In this document: in pieces, positions 8,511 to 17,469 of the stretch
Numbering within the stretch: position 1 is the stretch's first letter
Layout of the letters: each line of letters begins with the position of its first letter
Origin: Gammaproteobacteria bacterium
GTDB lineage: Bacteria > Pseudomonadota > Gammaproteobacteria > Pseudomonadales > Azotimanducaceae
Direction: 5' to 3'
Assembly: GCA_026706935.1 (NCBI GenBank)
Contig: JAPOXV010000018.1
Span: forward strand, 682,001 to 746,000
Length of the DNA stretch: 64,000 bases
Notes under the pieces: generated by a model
What the model was told of the DNA's origin: nothing
What the model saw: only the letters and a program-made list of their open reading frames with translations
The model's database searches: none
Position numbers and translations under genes: made by a program

Positions 8511-10003
8511 CTACCACATACGTCTCAAACGACTCATTTGCCCATGCGCTCGGGAGAGCCAAAGTACAAGAGGCACTTACAACCCAGGGCATTGACTGTG
8601 TGGACGTCGGATCGTATGGTCTCGCCTGGCTCGAACCGCTCATTGAAGTTGATGCTACGAGCGGTAGGGTCGCATTTGGTCCCGTGACTTCCGAGTTGGT
8701 ACCCCATCTTGCCACACTACTGAACGCAGGGACCAACTTCGAAGACCATCCTTCGTTTCTCGGTGACATTCACGAGCACTCGTTTCTAAAGTCCCAACAA
8801 CGGTTGGTCTTTCGAAACGTAGGCTATGCGGCACTTACAGACATACCGACCTACAGCACGTTGAGGACACTCCTCAGTCGTGAACCACACGATTTAATCA
8901 ACGAACTCGAGCTATCGGGTCTCCGAGGTCGCGGAGGAGCTGGATTTCCTGCCCACATCAAGTGGCGAACGGTCGCAGACACGCCAGCCGATCAACGCTA
9001 CATCGTATGTAATGCGGACGAAGGCGATTCTGGTACTTTCTCCGATCGCATGCTCATGGAGGGCGATCCGGACGCACTCATTGAGGGGATGGCAATCGCG
9101 GGTTACGCATGCGGTGCCTCAGAAGGCTACATCTATCTACGCTCCGAGTATCCATTCGCACTTCATGAACTAAAACGTTCTATTTCAAGAGCTTATGAGC
9201 ATAAGTTACTAGGGAAGAACGTTTTTGATAGCGAATTCTCGTTCGATCTTCAAGTATTTGTCGGCGCTGGCGCTTATATCTGTGGTGAGGAAACATCGCT
9301 GCTCGAAAGCCTCGAAGGAAAACGCGGACAGATTCGGGCAAAACCGCCTTTGCCTGCAATCGCAGGATTGTTTAACAAACCCACGCTCGTACACAACGTC
9401 ATTACACTCGCGTCAGTACCGAGTCTGTTCGACATCAGTGGCGAGGAATACGGCAGTCTCGGCGTTGCACCTTCGTGCGGCACGATCCCGTTTCAGATTG
9501 CAGGCAACGTGAAATACGGTGGTCTCATTGAGCTTGAGTTTGGCCACACGGTGCGAGAGCTCGTCGAAGACTACGGCGGAGGTACTCGATCTGGACGTCC
9601 GTTCCGAACCGTACAGATCGGTGGTCCATTAGGTGCGTATCTGTCCGAAGCGGAACTCGATACACCGCTCACATACGAAGCAATGCAAGCTATCGGTGCC
9701 GGTATCGGACACGGAGGTTTAGTCGTTTTTGACGATACGGTCAATCTTCGGGAACAAGCGGAATACGCATTCGAATTCTGTGAGATCGAGTCGTGTGGCA
9801 AGTGCACGCCATGCCGCATAGGTAGCGTACGAGGTAAAGAACTAGTGCAACACTTGCCGCAAGCTAGTAATGTAGACTCAGATATACAATTAATTCAAGA
9901 GCTTTGCGACGTAATGGAGAACGCAAGCCTGTGCCAGATGGGGGGCATGACGCCTATTCCTGTTCGGAGTGCACTCGAGCGTTTTCCGGAAGATTTCCGC
10001 TAA
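8507..10003 (+). CDS. fdsB: NAD-dependent formate dehydrogenase beta subunit (NuoF-like)
   Basis: Diaphorase subunit: takes electrons through a [4Fe-4S] cluster to FMN and reduces NAD+. The start is taken as GTG 8507, which forms a GTGA overlap with the fdsG stop; an open frame continues upstream to 8429 but only inside fdsG. 498 residues. The N-terminal 110 or so residues form a thioredoxin-like [2Fe-2S]-domain region without the usual cysteines. The FMN/NAD site is GRGGAGFP (141-148) with NADEGDSGTF following. The [4Fe-4S] ligands are Cys430, Cys433 and Cys436 (SCGKCTPCR) and Cys476 (SLCQMGG). It works with FdsA and FdsG. Confidence 0.93.
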   Translation: MTTTYVSNDSFAHALGRAKVQEALTTQGIDCVDVGSYGLAWLEPLIEVDATSGRVAFGPVTSELVPHLATLLNAGTNFEDHPSFLGDIHEHSFLKSQQRLVFRNVGYAALTDIPTYSTLRTLLSREPHDLINELELSGLRGRGGAGFPAHIKWRTVADTPADQRYIVCNADEGDSGTFSDRMLMEGDPDALIEGMAIAGYACGASEGYIYLRSEYPFALHELKRSISRAYEHKLLGKNVFDSEFSFDLQVFVGAGAYICGEETSLLESLEGKRGQIRAKPPLPAIAGLFNKPTLVHNVITLASVPSLFDISGEEYGSLGVAPSCGTIPFQIAGNVKYGGLIELEFGHTVRELVEDYGGGTRSGRPFRTVQIGGPLGAYLSEAELDTPLTYEAMQAIGAGIGHGGLVVFDDTVNLREQAEYAFEFCEIESCGKCTPCRIGSVRGKELVQHLPQASNVDSDIQLIQELCDVMENASLCQMGGMTPIPVRSALERFPEDFR

Positions 10004-10018
10004 CCCAATCCAAATTCG

Positions 10019-12856
10019 ATGAGATTGCTTGACAAGGACTTCGGCACCCCACCCGTAGCCCAATTCGACCCGAACGATTCAGTGACTCTCTCGATCGACG
10101 GGCAGTCCGTTTCGGTACCATCAGGCACGTCCATCATGCGTGCTGCGGCGATGCTCGACGTCGATATTCCGAAGTTATGTGCGACCGACAGTCTTGCTTC
10201 ATTCGGCTCCTGTCGTATGTGCATGGTGCAGATCGAAGGCCGAAACGGTTATGTCGCGGCCTGTACCGAACCTGTTGCTGAAGACATGAATGTCGTCACG
10301 CAAAACAAGGGGATCGCGGACTTGCGAAGAGGGGTTATGGAGCTCTATATCTCCGACCATCCCTTGGACTGCCTGACGTGTTCGGCGAATGGCGACTGTG
10401 AACTACAGGATGTCGCGGGACAAGTCGGTCTTCGTGAAGTTCGGTATGAAGACGGCGCGAATCATCTTGAGGAGACGAAAGACGAAAGCAACCCCTACTT
10501 CACGTTTGATCCTTCAAAGTGCATCGTTTGCTCTCGATGTGTGCGAGCGTGCGACGAAATTCAGGGGACATTTGCACTAACGGTCGACGATCGAGGGTTC
10601 GCATCCAAGATCTCCACGGGTGCAGAATCGTTCTTCGACTCAGAATGTGTTTCCTGCGGAGCGTGCGTTCAAGCATGTCCGACGGCTACCCTGATGGAGA
10701 AGTCCGTCATCGAGCACGGCGTCCCCGACCGCACTGTACTAACAACGTGTGGCTACTGTGGTGTCGGCTGTTCGTTCAAGGCAGAGATGAAGGGCGACCA
10801 AGTCGTTCGCATGGTGCCTGACAAGGACGGCAAAGCCAATCACGGCGCTTCATGTGTCAAGGGTCGATTCGCGTGGGGATATGCGAATCACCGAGAACGC
10901 ATCTACAAACCGATGATTCGAGACAGTATTGACGATCCGTGGCAGGAAGTGTCGTGGGAGAAAGCGATACAGGAAACGGCTAAACGACTTACCGACATCC
11001 AATCCCAACACGGCATCAAGTCCATTGGTGCCGTCTCTTCGTCCCGTGTAACAATCGAAGAGATCTACGTCATTCAGAAGCTAGTGCGTACGGCATTTCA
11101 TAACAATAACATCGATACGTGCGCGCGGGTATGTCACTCGCCTACCGGCTACGGTTTGATTCAAACATTCGGCACCGCAGCTGGGACGCAGGATTTTGAC
11201 TCCGTTGAAGAAAGCGACCTGATTCTGCTGATCGGCGCGAACCCGACTCAAGGTCACCCGGTCTTTGCCAGTCGCATCAAACAGCGCTTGCGTGAAGGCG
11301 CAAAGATCATCGTTGCGGATCCACGTGAGATCGACTTCGTCCGCTCACCTCACGTTGAAGCCGCGGTTCACGTGCCACTCAAACCTGGGACCAATCTGCC
11401 ATTCATTAATGCACTCGCACATGTCATCGTGACAGAGGAACTTTGCGATTTGGACTTCGTACGTTCCCGCTGCGAGTACGACTCGTTCGAAGACTGGTGC
11501 GACTTCATCAGGCAAGAAGAAAACTCGCCTGAATCGGTCGCCGAAATCTGTGGCGTGTCAGCAAAAGCGTTGCGGAACGCAGCTCATTTGTACGCAGCAG
11601 CGCCTAATGCATCCGTCTACTACGGTCTTGGTGTGACCGAACATAGTCAGGGTTCAGCGATGGTCATGGGAATGGCGAATCTTGCGATGGCAACCGGCAA
11701 TATCGGTCGTCCCGGCGTCGGTATTAACCCGCTACGCGGTCAGAACAACGTACAGGGATCGACCGATGTTGGTTCTTTCCCCCACGAATTACCAGGACAT
11801 CGTCCCGTCGTAAGCGAAGAAGTGCGAAGTAGCTTCAACAAGCTATGGGGCATCGAGCTCGACGAGGAACCTGGGCTACGCATACCGAATATGTTCGACG
11901 GCGCAGTTGCGGGGACGTTCAAAGGCATGTACATTCAAGGTGAAGATTTCGCGCAATCGGATCCGAACACGAAGCACGTTGAAGAGGCGCTTACTGCCAT
12001 GGATTGCGTGATCGTGCAAGACCTGTTCTTGACTGAAACGGCCAAGTTCGCGCACATCTTCTTGCCCGGTACGTCTTTCCTTGAGAAGGACGGTACATTC
12101 GTCAACGCGGAACGACGCTTCAATCGCGTACGTCCCGCGATCGCACCGAAGACCGAAAAAGAAGAATGGCAAGTTACCTGCGAGATCGCTCAAGCGATGG
12201 GTTACGACATGTCGTATGAATCTTCTGCCGAGATTCTTGATGAACTTGCGACATCCACGCCTGATTTTGAACGACTGTCATTCGATCATCTTAACGATGT
12301 ACACAGCGCTCAGTGGCCCGTCACGCAAGAATCTCCTGAAGGGACGCCCGTGATGCACGTCGACGAATTTGTACGTGGAAAGGGATTGTTCAAGATCACC
12401 GAATACGTGCCGACCAAAGAGCGTACGAATCGCAAGTTCCCATTGCTTCTAACCACCGGACGGAAGCTCCACCACTACAACGTCGGCACCCAGACGCGAC
12501 GTACTGAGAACACGGTGTGGCTGGACGAGGATGTCCTTGAGATTCATCCGAGCGATGCTGAGCTTCGAGGGATTCGCACCGCCGATTGGGTATCGATCCG
12601 TAGTCGTGTTGGCGAGATTACGTTACGAGCTGAAGTGACTGAAAAGGTTGTACCCGGCGTCGTCTACACGACATTCCACTATCCCAGTACCGGTACAAAC
12701 GTAATCACGACCAGTCTATCGGACGAATTCACCAACTGTCCCGAATACAAGGTCACGGCAGTTGAAGTGGCGCCCGCGAACCACCAAGCAGATTGGCAGT
12801 TGGATTTCAACGAGCGGCGCGAGCAGCAAGTCGAGTTACTGCCCCTAGGCAAATGA
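10019..12856 (+). CDS. fdsA: NAD-dependent formate dehydrogenase alpha subunit, molybdenum-containing
   Basis: Catalytic subunit oxidising formate to CO2 at a bis-MGD molybdenum site. 945 residues. Domains in order: NuoG-like [2Fe-2S] ferredoxin domain (CATDSLASFGSCRMC), the His-Cys [4Fe-4S] motif (DHPLDCLTCSANGDC), two ferredoxin [4Fe-4S] motifs (CIVCSRCVRAC and CVSCGACVQAC), the molybdopterin-domain [4Fe-4S] cluster (CGYCGVGC), and the Mo-binding RVCHSPT with ligand Cys372, encoded by TGT at 11132-11134. There is no in-frame TGA, so this is the cysteine form, not a selenoprotein, although selA and selB are elsewhere in the window. The stop overlaps fdhD by 4 nt. Confidence 0.95.
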   Translation: MRLLDKDFGTPPVAQFDPNDSVTLSIDGQSVSVPSGTSIMRAAAMLDVDIPKLCATDSLASFGSCRMCMVQIEGRNGYVAACTEPVAEDMNVVTQNKGIADLRRGVMELYISDHPLDCLTCSANGDCELQDVAGQVGLREVRYEDGANHLEETKDESNPYFTFDPSKCIVCSRCVRACDEIQGTFALTVDDRGFASKISTGAESFFDSECVSCGACVQACPTATLMEKSVIEHGVPDRTVLTTCGYCGVGCSFKAEMKGDQVVRMVPDKDGKANHGASCVKGRFAWGYANHRERIYKPMIRDSIDDPWQEVSWEKAIQETAKRLTDIQSQHGIKSIGAVSSSRVTIEEIYVIQKLVRTAFHNNNIDTCARVCHSPTGYGLIQTFGTAAGTQDFDSVEESDLILLIGANPTQGHPVFASRIKQRLREGAKIIVADPREIDFVRSPHVEAAVHVPLKPGTNLPFINALAHVIVTEELCDLDFVRSRCEYDSFEDWCDFIRQEENSPESVAEICGVSAKALRNAAHLYAAAPNASVYYGLGVTEHSQGSAMVMGMANLAMATGNIGRPGVGINPLRGQNNVQGSTDVGSFPHELPGHRPVVSEEVRSSFNKLWGIELDEEPGLRIPNMFDGAVAGTFKGMYIQGEDFAQSDPNTKHVEEALTAMDCVIVQDLFLTETAKFAHIFLPGTSFLEKDGTFVNAERRFNRVRPAIAPKTEKEEWQVTCEIAQAMGYDMSYESSAEILDELATSTPDFERLSFDHLNDVHSAQWPVTQESPEGTPVMHVDEFVRGKGLFKITEYVPTKERTNRKFPLLLTTGRKLHHYNVGTQTRRTENTVWLDEDVLEIHPSDAELRGIRTADWVSIRSRVGEITLRAEVTEKVVPGVVYTTFHYPSTGTNVITTSLSDEFTNCPEYKVTAVEVAPANHQADWQLDFNERREQQVELLPLGK

Positions 12857-13710
12857 GCACGATTCCGAGCGAAAGCTCGAGCGTGCCTTCTAGCGTCCGA
12901 ATTTCCCTCGATCGCGAAGCGAACGGGGTTACTCATACCGTCGACGACTTGGTTATCGTCGAAGAGCCTATGGAGCTCCAAGTCGCACAAGGTGACGATC
13001 TCGTTCGAACGATTTCAGTCACGATGCGTACGCCTGGTCGAGACTTCGAACTCGCGCTTGGATATCTACAAAGTGAAGGAGTGATTCGAGCCGCAGCCGA
13101 TGTCCTAGACGTTCGGTACTGTGGTCCGCCGAGTCCAGACAAGGGGTACCAGAACGTCGTACAGGTCGAACTCGCCTCAGAGCTCGCATTTGATGTTGAA
13201 CGACTCCAACGAAATTTCTATACAACGTCCAGCTGTGGAGTCTGTGGCAAGACATCGATTGAAGCGATCGACGCGCCGCTAGCGGGAGTCGTAGAAAGTG
13301 AGTTCACTATCGCGCGTGAGAAATTACGCGCACTACCCGATCGATTGCAGGCATGGCAAACGGAGTTTCAGCGAACGGGCGGATTGCATGCAGCAGCTAC
13401 CGTCGACGACAGCGGCGAGATTCATCGTGTGCGAGAAGACGTCGGTCGCCACAACGCGGTCGACAAACTGATTGGATCGTATCTTTATGAGTCTGACGAG
13501 CCGTTGCGAAATCTCGGACTGCTATTAAGTGGTCGTGCTGGGTTTGAATTAGTGCAGAAGGCTGCTATGGCTTATATGCCCTTCATCGCTTCGATTGGCC
13601 CACCGTCGAATCTTGCAATCGAATTAGCGGAGGAGCGTCACATCACGCTCGTTGGCTTCTTACGCGAATCAGGCTACAACGTGTACTCGACGCACGGCGC
13701 GCTGGTCTAA
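12853..13710 (+). CDS. fdhD: Formate dehydrogenase accessory sulfurtransferase FdhD (FdsC-type)
   Basis: Transfers sulfur to the bis-MGD cofactor and delivers it to FdsA. The start is ATG 12853, giving an ATGA overlap with the fdsA stop; the open frame extends 60 nt upstream only inside fdsA. 285 residues. Family marks are the CxxC in TSSCGVCGKT and GGLHAAA, followed by EDVGRHNAVDKLIG and LLLSGRAGFELVQKAA. In fds operons this protein is named FdsC. It is followed by mobA with a 1-nt overlap, where other fds operons carry the small gene fdsD. Confidence 0.94.
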   Translation: MSTIPSESSSVPSSVRISLDREANGVTHTVDDLVIVEEPMELQVAQGDDLVRTISVTMRTPGRDFELALGYLQSEGVIRAAADVLDVRYCGPPSPDKGYQNVVQVELASELAFDVERLQRNFYTTSSCGVCGKTSIEAIDAPLAGVVESEFTIAREKLRALPDRLQAWQTEFQRTGGLHAAATVDDSGEIHRVREDVGRHNAVDKLIGSYLYESDEPLRNLGLLLSGRAGFELVQKAAMAYMPFIASIGPPSNLAIELAEERHITLVGFLRESGYNVYSTHGALV

Positions 13711-14312
13711 TGGTGACTAAGACCGCTACTCCTGAAGCAACCACCGCGATCGTGCTCTGCGGAGGAAGCGGCTCACGTCTCGATGGTCAAGACAAACCAC
13801 TCATGATGCTGGACGAAAAACGCTTGGTCGATTGGATTTGTGAACGTCTCGCTCCTCAAGTCAGCGAAATCGTTATCTCATGTTCTCGGAATGTAGGCAT
13901 TTACGAGTCGCTTCATCACCCGCTTGCCATCGACAAAGAGCTGAATCTTGGTCCGTTGGCAGGTCTGACCGAATCGTTCGCGCACGTAAATACCGAATGG
14001 GCGTTCACGACACCTGGAGATACACCTTTCATCGCCAAGGACATTGTGTCACAGCTAAGAACCGATGCAGAAACCAGAGGTATTGCTGTGCCGACCGTAA
14101 ACGGCGTACGTCAGAATCTCTGCCTACTCATCGACGCGGAACACCGAGAGCAGCTCGTCGAATTTCATTTACGCGGGGGCAACGCTGTGAAATATTGGCT
14201 CGACGAAATCGGTGTTCAAGCGACCGATCTAAGCGCTATTGAGGATTCGTTTCTCAACGTCAACACACATGAGGATTTAGCAACGGCGCGATCCATGGTG
14301 GCTAGCGACTGA
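13710..14312 (+). CDS. mobA: Molybdenum cofactor guanylyltransferase
   Basis: Attaches GMP from GTP to molybdopterin to make the MGD form needed by FdsA. 200 residues, normal length. The nucleotide-binding start IVLCGGSGSRLDGQDKPLM has the GGxSxR...DK signature; NLGPLAGLTES and TPGDTPFI are the GPLAG and Mg2+-site motifs. The ATG shares its A with the fdhD TAA (TAATG), so translation is likely coupled. Its place inside the fds unit means cofactor maturation is co-expressed with the enzyme. Confidence 0.92.
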   Translation: MVTKTATPEATTAIVLCGGSGSRLDGQDKPLMMLDEKRLVDWICERLAPQVSEIVISCSRNVGIYESLHHPLAIDKELNLGPLAGLTESFAHVNTEWAFTTPGDTPFIAKDIVSQLRTDAETRGIAVPTVNGVRQNLCLLIDAEHREQLVEFHLRGGNAVKYWLDEIGVQATDLSAIEDSFLNVNTHEDLATARSMVASD

Positions 14313-14316
14313 AGCC

Positions 14317-15114
14317 ATGTCTGACTACGAAAAACGACTTTCGAATGAATCGATTCGTTGTGTTCAAGTAGATGGCGTTCTGAACTTTCGGTTCTTAGGT
14401 AATCGGATCGATTACACGGCGCTAGACGCCGTTGCACTTGGCGTAGCTGACGCAGAAACTGATCCAGAGATTCGTGCGATCGCGCTTCAAATAGCAGCTG
14501 ATGGCGATGATCCTGAAAACCCCCTCCCAGTCCCTCAGAGATTCGCTCATCGAATCCCAAAAGGTTCTCATGGTCACGGACCCATCGTCGAACAAGCGAC
14601 GTTGCTCGCACTCCGTGAATGCACAAAGCCATTGATCGCCTATATGTGCGACGAGGTAAATGGTGTTGCGATTGACCTCGCCGCAGCATGTGATCTGCGC
14701 ATCGCAAATGATTCGATGACCATGTGTGACACGCGCATACTTCAAGGTCGTGCGGCAAACACTGGGATTTCCTACCTGCTTCCAAAACTAATCGGTCAGT
14801 CACAGGCGATGCGAATCCTGTTACTCGGTGAACGACTGTCCGCTGATGAAGCGCATCGCATCCATTTCGTCCATCAGGTTGTAAACGACGCAGAATTCGA
14901 TAAATACGTTACTGAGTTTTCAATTCGGATTGCTCGTATGGCAACTCGCGCGTGGCAAGTCCACAAGATGCAAGTTCTAGGACAGCAACATTTAGATTTT
15001 GAGAGCGCGATGATCCACTCCCTCGGGGTTCGGCAAACTCACGTCATCAACGATCGCGTCGAAGGAATCAAGGCTTGGCGAGAGAGACGCGACCCGGAAT
15101 TCTCCGGCACTTGA
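14317..15114 (+). CDS. Crotonase-fold protein (enoyl-CoA hydratase/isomerase family)
   Basis: 265 residues with the crotonase core: IRAIALQIAADG, the oxyanion-hole region YMCDEVNGVAIDLAAACDLRIA and the C-terminal trimerisation helices. The first oxyanion segment, usually FCAGAD-like, is replaced by a divergent stretch, and neither catalytic glutamate of enoyl-CoA hydratase is evident: Ile-Asp replaces the Cys-Glu pair and the usual PE is absent in DTRILQG. It may be an isomerase, a lyase or a non-hydratase member. It begins 4 bp after mobA and overlaps the next crotonase gene, so it is in the same unit as fds, which is unexpected. Confidence 0.7.
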   Translation: MSDYEKRLSNESIRCVQVDGVLNFRFLGNRIDYTALDAVALGVADAETDPEIRAIALQIAADGDDPENPLPVPQRFAHRIPKGSHGHGPIVEQATLLALRECTKPLIAYMCDEVNGVAIDLAAACDLRIANDSMTMCDTRILQGRAANTGISYLLPKLIGQSQAMRILLLGERLSADEAHRIHFVHQVVNDAEFDKYVTEFSIRIARMATRAWQVHKMQVLGQQHLDFESAMIHSLGVRQTHVINDRVEGIKAWRERRDPEFSGT

Positions 15115-15827
15115 GCGACGAACCACTGATCATTAAGGACGATGCCGGCGTACGGCATCTCATCCTTAATCGTCCAGACAAAATTAATGCTATTGACTAC
15201 GCACAACACCTACGTCTGATGGCTCAGTTCGACGTGGCGGAAGAGGATCCAAGCGTCAAGGTCATTGCTCTATCGGGTGTCGGTCGCGGTTTTTGCTCTG
15301 GAGATGACCTGACAGCAACGGCATTTAAAGGTACAGATCCATATCACCACCGCAAAGTTGATCTTGAGATGGGCAGCGGACCCGCCGTGCTGTTGGAGTC
15401 CTGCCGCAAACTCCATCACCTATCCAAACCGACCGTCGCGTTGATGCATGGGATCGCGCTTGGTTCTGGATATGACTACAGCTTGTCGTGCGATTTCCGT
15501 GTCGTGACATCCGACATTCGCTATGGTGATCCACGCATCGATCGAGCGCTATGGGCAGCTGAAGGGTGGTCCTACAAACTGCCTCGACTCACAAATCTCT
15601 CCATCGTTTCAAGAATCGCGTACCTTGGTGAGATCATGAACGGTTCCCAAGCGATGGCGTATGGACTCGCTCATGCCATCGTTGACGGCGAACCTGACAT
15701 CAGAGAGTCTTCCCGCACTTTTCTCGAGAACCTCGTACGGGTGTCAACGCCGGCCTACGGCCAAGTGAAACACGCGATGCTTCGGGGTCTTGATGCAGAT
15801 TTCGAGAAAGCGCTTTCAATCGCCTGA
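15111..15827 (+). CDS. Crotonase-fold protein (enoyl-CoA hydratase/isomerase family), second copy
   Basis: Start taken at TTG 15111 (TTGA overlap with the preceding stop), giving 238 residues; TTG 15075 is an alternative. Typical crotonase segments are HLILNRPDKINAID, KVIALSGVGRGFCSGDDL (first oxyanion half) and MHGIALGSGYDYSLSCDFR (second half). At the two positions where enoyl-CoA hydratase has glutamates there are Tyr-Asp and Arg (GDPRI), so a simple hydratase is doubtful. Only modestly similar to its upstream neighbour by eye; the pair could form a hetero-oligomer. A 2-hydroxy- or cyclic acyl-CoA substrate is possible but unproven. Confidence 0.75.
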   Translation: MSDEPLIIKDDAGVRHLILNRPDKINAIDYAQHLRLMAQFDVAEEDPSVKVIALSGVGRGFCSGDDLTATAFKGTDPYHHRKVDLEMGSGPAVLLESCRKLHHLSKPTVALMHGIALGSGYDYSLSCDFRVVTSDIRYGDPRIDRALWAAEGWSYKLPRLTNLSIVSRIAYLGEIMNGSQAMAYGLAHAIVDGEPDIRESSRTFLENLVRVSTPAYGQVKHAMLRGLDADFEKALSIA

Positions 15828-15868
15828 ACCTAATTGCTTAAACAACCACCGATGAAGAAAACTCACGC

Positions 15869-17437
15869 ATGAATCTCCTCACAGACGAACAGGTTCGTCA
15901 ATTTATCGTCGACGGATGCATCGCTCTAAAACCTGACGTCGATCCAGCGGTTCACGTCAAAATCGACGAAAAATTACGTTTCGCTACGGAGAAGGAGTTT
16001 CCACCAGGCAACAATGTGCTCTCGCGTGTGCCAGAAATCTGGCAAATACTCCGAGCGCCAAATATCCGAGGCGCGCTTACGAGCCTTCTCGGTCCTAATT
16101 ACTACGTACATCCGCACCGCGCGATTCACACGAGTCGGCCCGTCGAAGAAAAAGACGTTAAGTACGACGCAGATCACAATGGACCACCGATGGGAAAAGG
16201 ATCGATGGCGGGCTCAGGATGGCACCAAGATGCACAAAGTCCCCTCTCGCGTGCACGACACCATACGCCGAAATATCTGATCGCGTTTTATTTCCCTCAT
16301 TACACGTCTGAGCCTATGGGTCCCACGCGATATCAGGCCGGAAGTTACCTCTTCAGTGAGCCACACAAACCGACCGGTGTCGTATTACCTGATCATGTCG
16401 CAGAGGGTTCGTTCTTACTCCTACATTTCGATACCGTTCATGCAGGATGGCCTAATCGAACCGACCTAGCACGTTACATGATCAAGATTGTGTTCACTCG
16501 GACTGAATATCCACGAATCGCGACGTGGCAAAACCGATTTTCAGAATGGGAAAGACCAGAATCTCATCAAGCGGAAGTGAATCTTGAACCTGCTTGGGAA
16601 TACATATGGCATTGGATGAGAGGGGAGGAACAGAAACACACCAATGGTGGCATGGACTTCGACGCGTTGAACTCACTAGATGAAGAGAGTCGAATGCGGA
16701 GCGTCTATCACACCGTTACCGAGGCAGACATCACGAAGTTGGTCGATCAACTCCGCGGTCTCGCCGACCAAGGTATGCATGAGCGAAGCAAAGCCGTTGA
16801 CAAAGAAGGGAAGACGATTCCACGAGATCACGTCATCGGTACAGAAAGACGTTGGAACGAACGGGCAATCGTATTTGACGACGCCGCGTACGCGCTTGCG
16901 TCATCCGGTGAAGCAGCGATCGACCCGCTTACGGAATTGCTGAAAGAGACGGATCCATGGGTCCGAATCAATGCTGTATTCGCACTTGGCGAAATTGGAC
17001 CCACCGCTCGTAAAGCAATGCATGACATCGTGAAGCTACTTGAGGATCCAAACCAGCAAGTCGTACGACAAACGCTCGATGCGATTGCATCTATCGGTGA
17101 AGGTATGGATTGCGCACTCGAACCGATGCGAAGATTGTTGACGGCCTCGAACCCTCATTGGCAGGATGCTGAAGTGACGAGGGGATGGACAGGCGAAGAT
17201 CAAGTCAGACTGAATGCGGCTTTCGCACTTCTAAGCGGCATAAACTACGACAACGATCTCGAACAGATTGAGGCGATTCTCGGCGAAGTATTGGACGATC
17301 CAAATGGATACGTACCTGCGGTAGCAGTCGAGACATTAACTAGACTAGGTACCACCAGCAGTCATGCGACAGCGATACGCTACTTGCAGGACCGTCGTTG
17401 GGATGACACACTATTGGGTCGACAGAAACCCTTCTGA
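15869..17437 (+). CDS. PhyH-type Fe(II)/2-oxoglutarate oxygenase fused to HEAT repeats
   Basis: 522 residues. The N-terminal half is a phytanoyl-CoA-dioxygenase-like oxygenase: His119-x-Asp121 in GWHQDAQSP, distal His191 in FDTVHAGWPN, and Arg202 in DLARYMIKI for 2-oxoglutarate. From about residue 335 the sequence becomes repeated helical pairs, for example AAIDPLTELLKETDPWVRIN then AVFALGEIG, and IVKLLEDPNQQVVRQTLDAI, which is the PBS-lyase/HEAT pattern; three to four units are visible. It lies 42 nt after the crotonase pair on the same strand. The HEAT part could bind a protein substrate or partner. Substrate unknown. Confidence 0.8.
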   Translation: MNLLTDEQVRQFIVDGCIALKPDVDPAVHVKIDEKLRFATEKEFPPGNNVLSRVPEIWQILRAPNIRGALTSLLGPNYYVHPHRAIHTSRPVEEKDVKYDADHNGPPMGKGSMAGSGWHQDAQSPLSRARHHTPKYLIAFYFPHYTSEPMGPTRYQAGSYLFSEPHKPTGVVLPDHVAEGSFLLLHFDTVHAGWPNRTDLARYMIKIVFTRTEYPRIATWQNRFSEWERPESHQAEVNLEPAWEYIWHWMRGEEQKHTNGGMDFDALNSLDEESRMRSVYHTVTEADITKLVDQLRGLADQGMHERSKAVDKEGKTIPRDHVIGTERRWNERAIVFDDAAYALASSGEAAIDPLTELLKETDPWVRINAVFALGEIGPTARKAMHDIVKLLEDPNQQVVRQTLDAIASIGEGMDCALEPMRRLLTASNPHWQDAEVTRGWTGEDQVRLNAAFALLSGINYDNDLEQIEAILGEVLDDPNGYVPAVAVETLTRLGTTSSHATAIRYLQDRRWDDTLLGRQKPF

Positions 17438-17469
17438 TCTGCGAACTAAATTACGAGGTCTACGATCGT

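Noticed and set aside
11111-11140. FdsA as a selenoprotein, given selA and selB
   Set aside because: The molybdenum-ligand codon is TGT, and no in-frame TGA occurs in the gene.
14216-14803. 195-codon minus-strand open frame opposite the first crotonase gene
   Set aside because: Composition typical of a shadow frame; the plus strand has a conserved fold and tight operon spacing.
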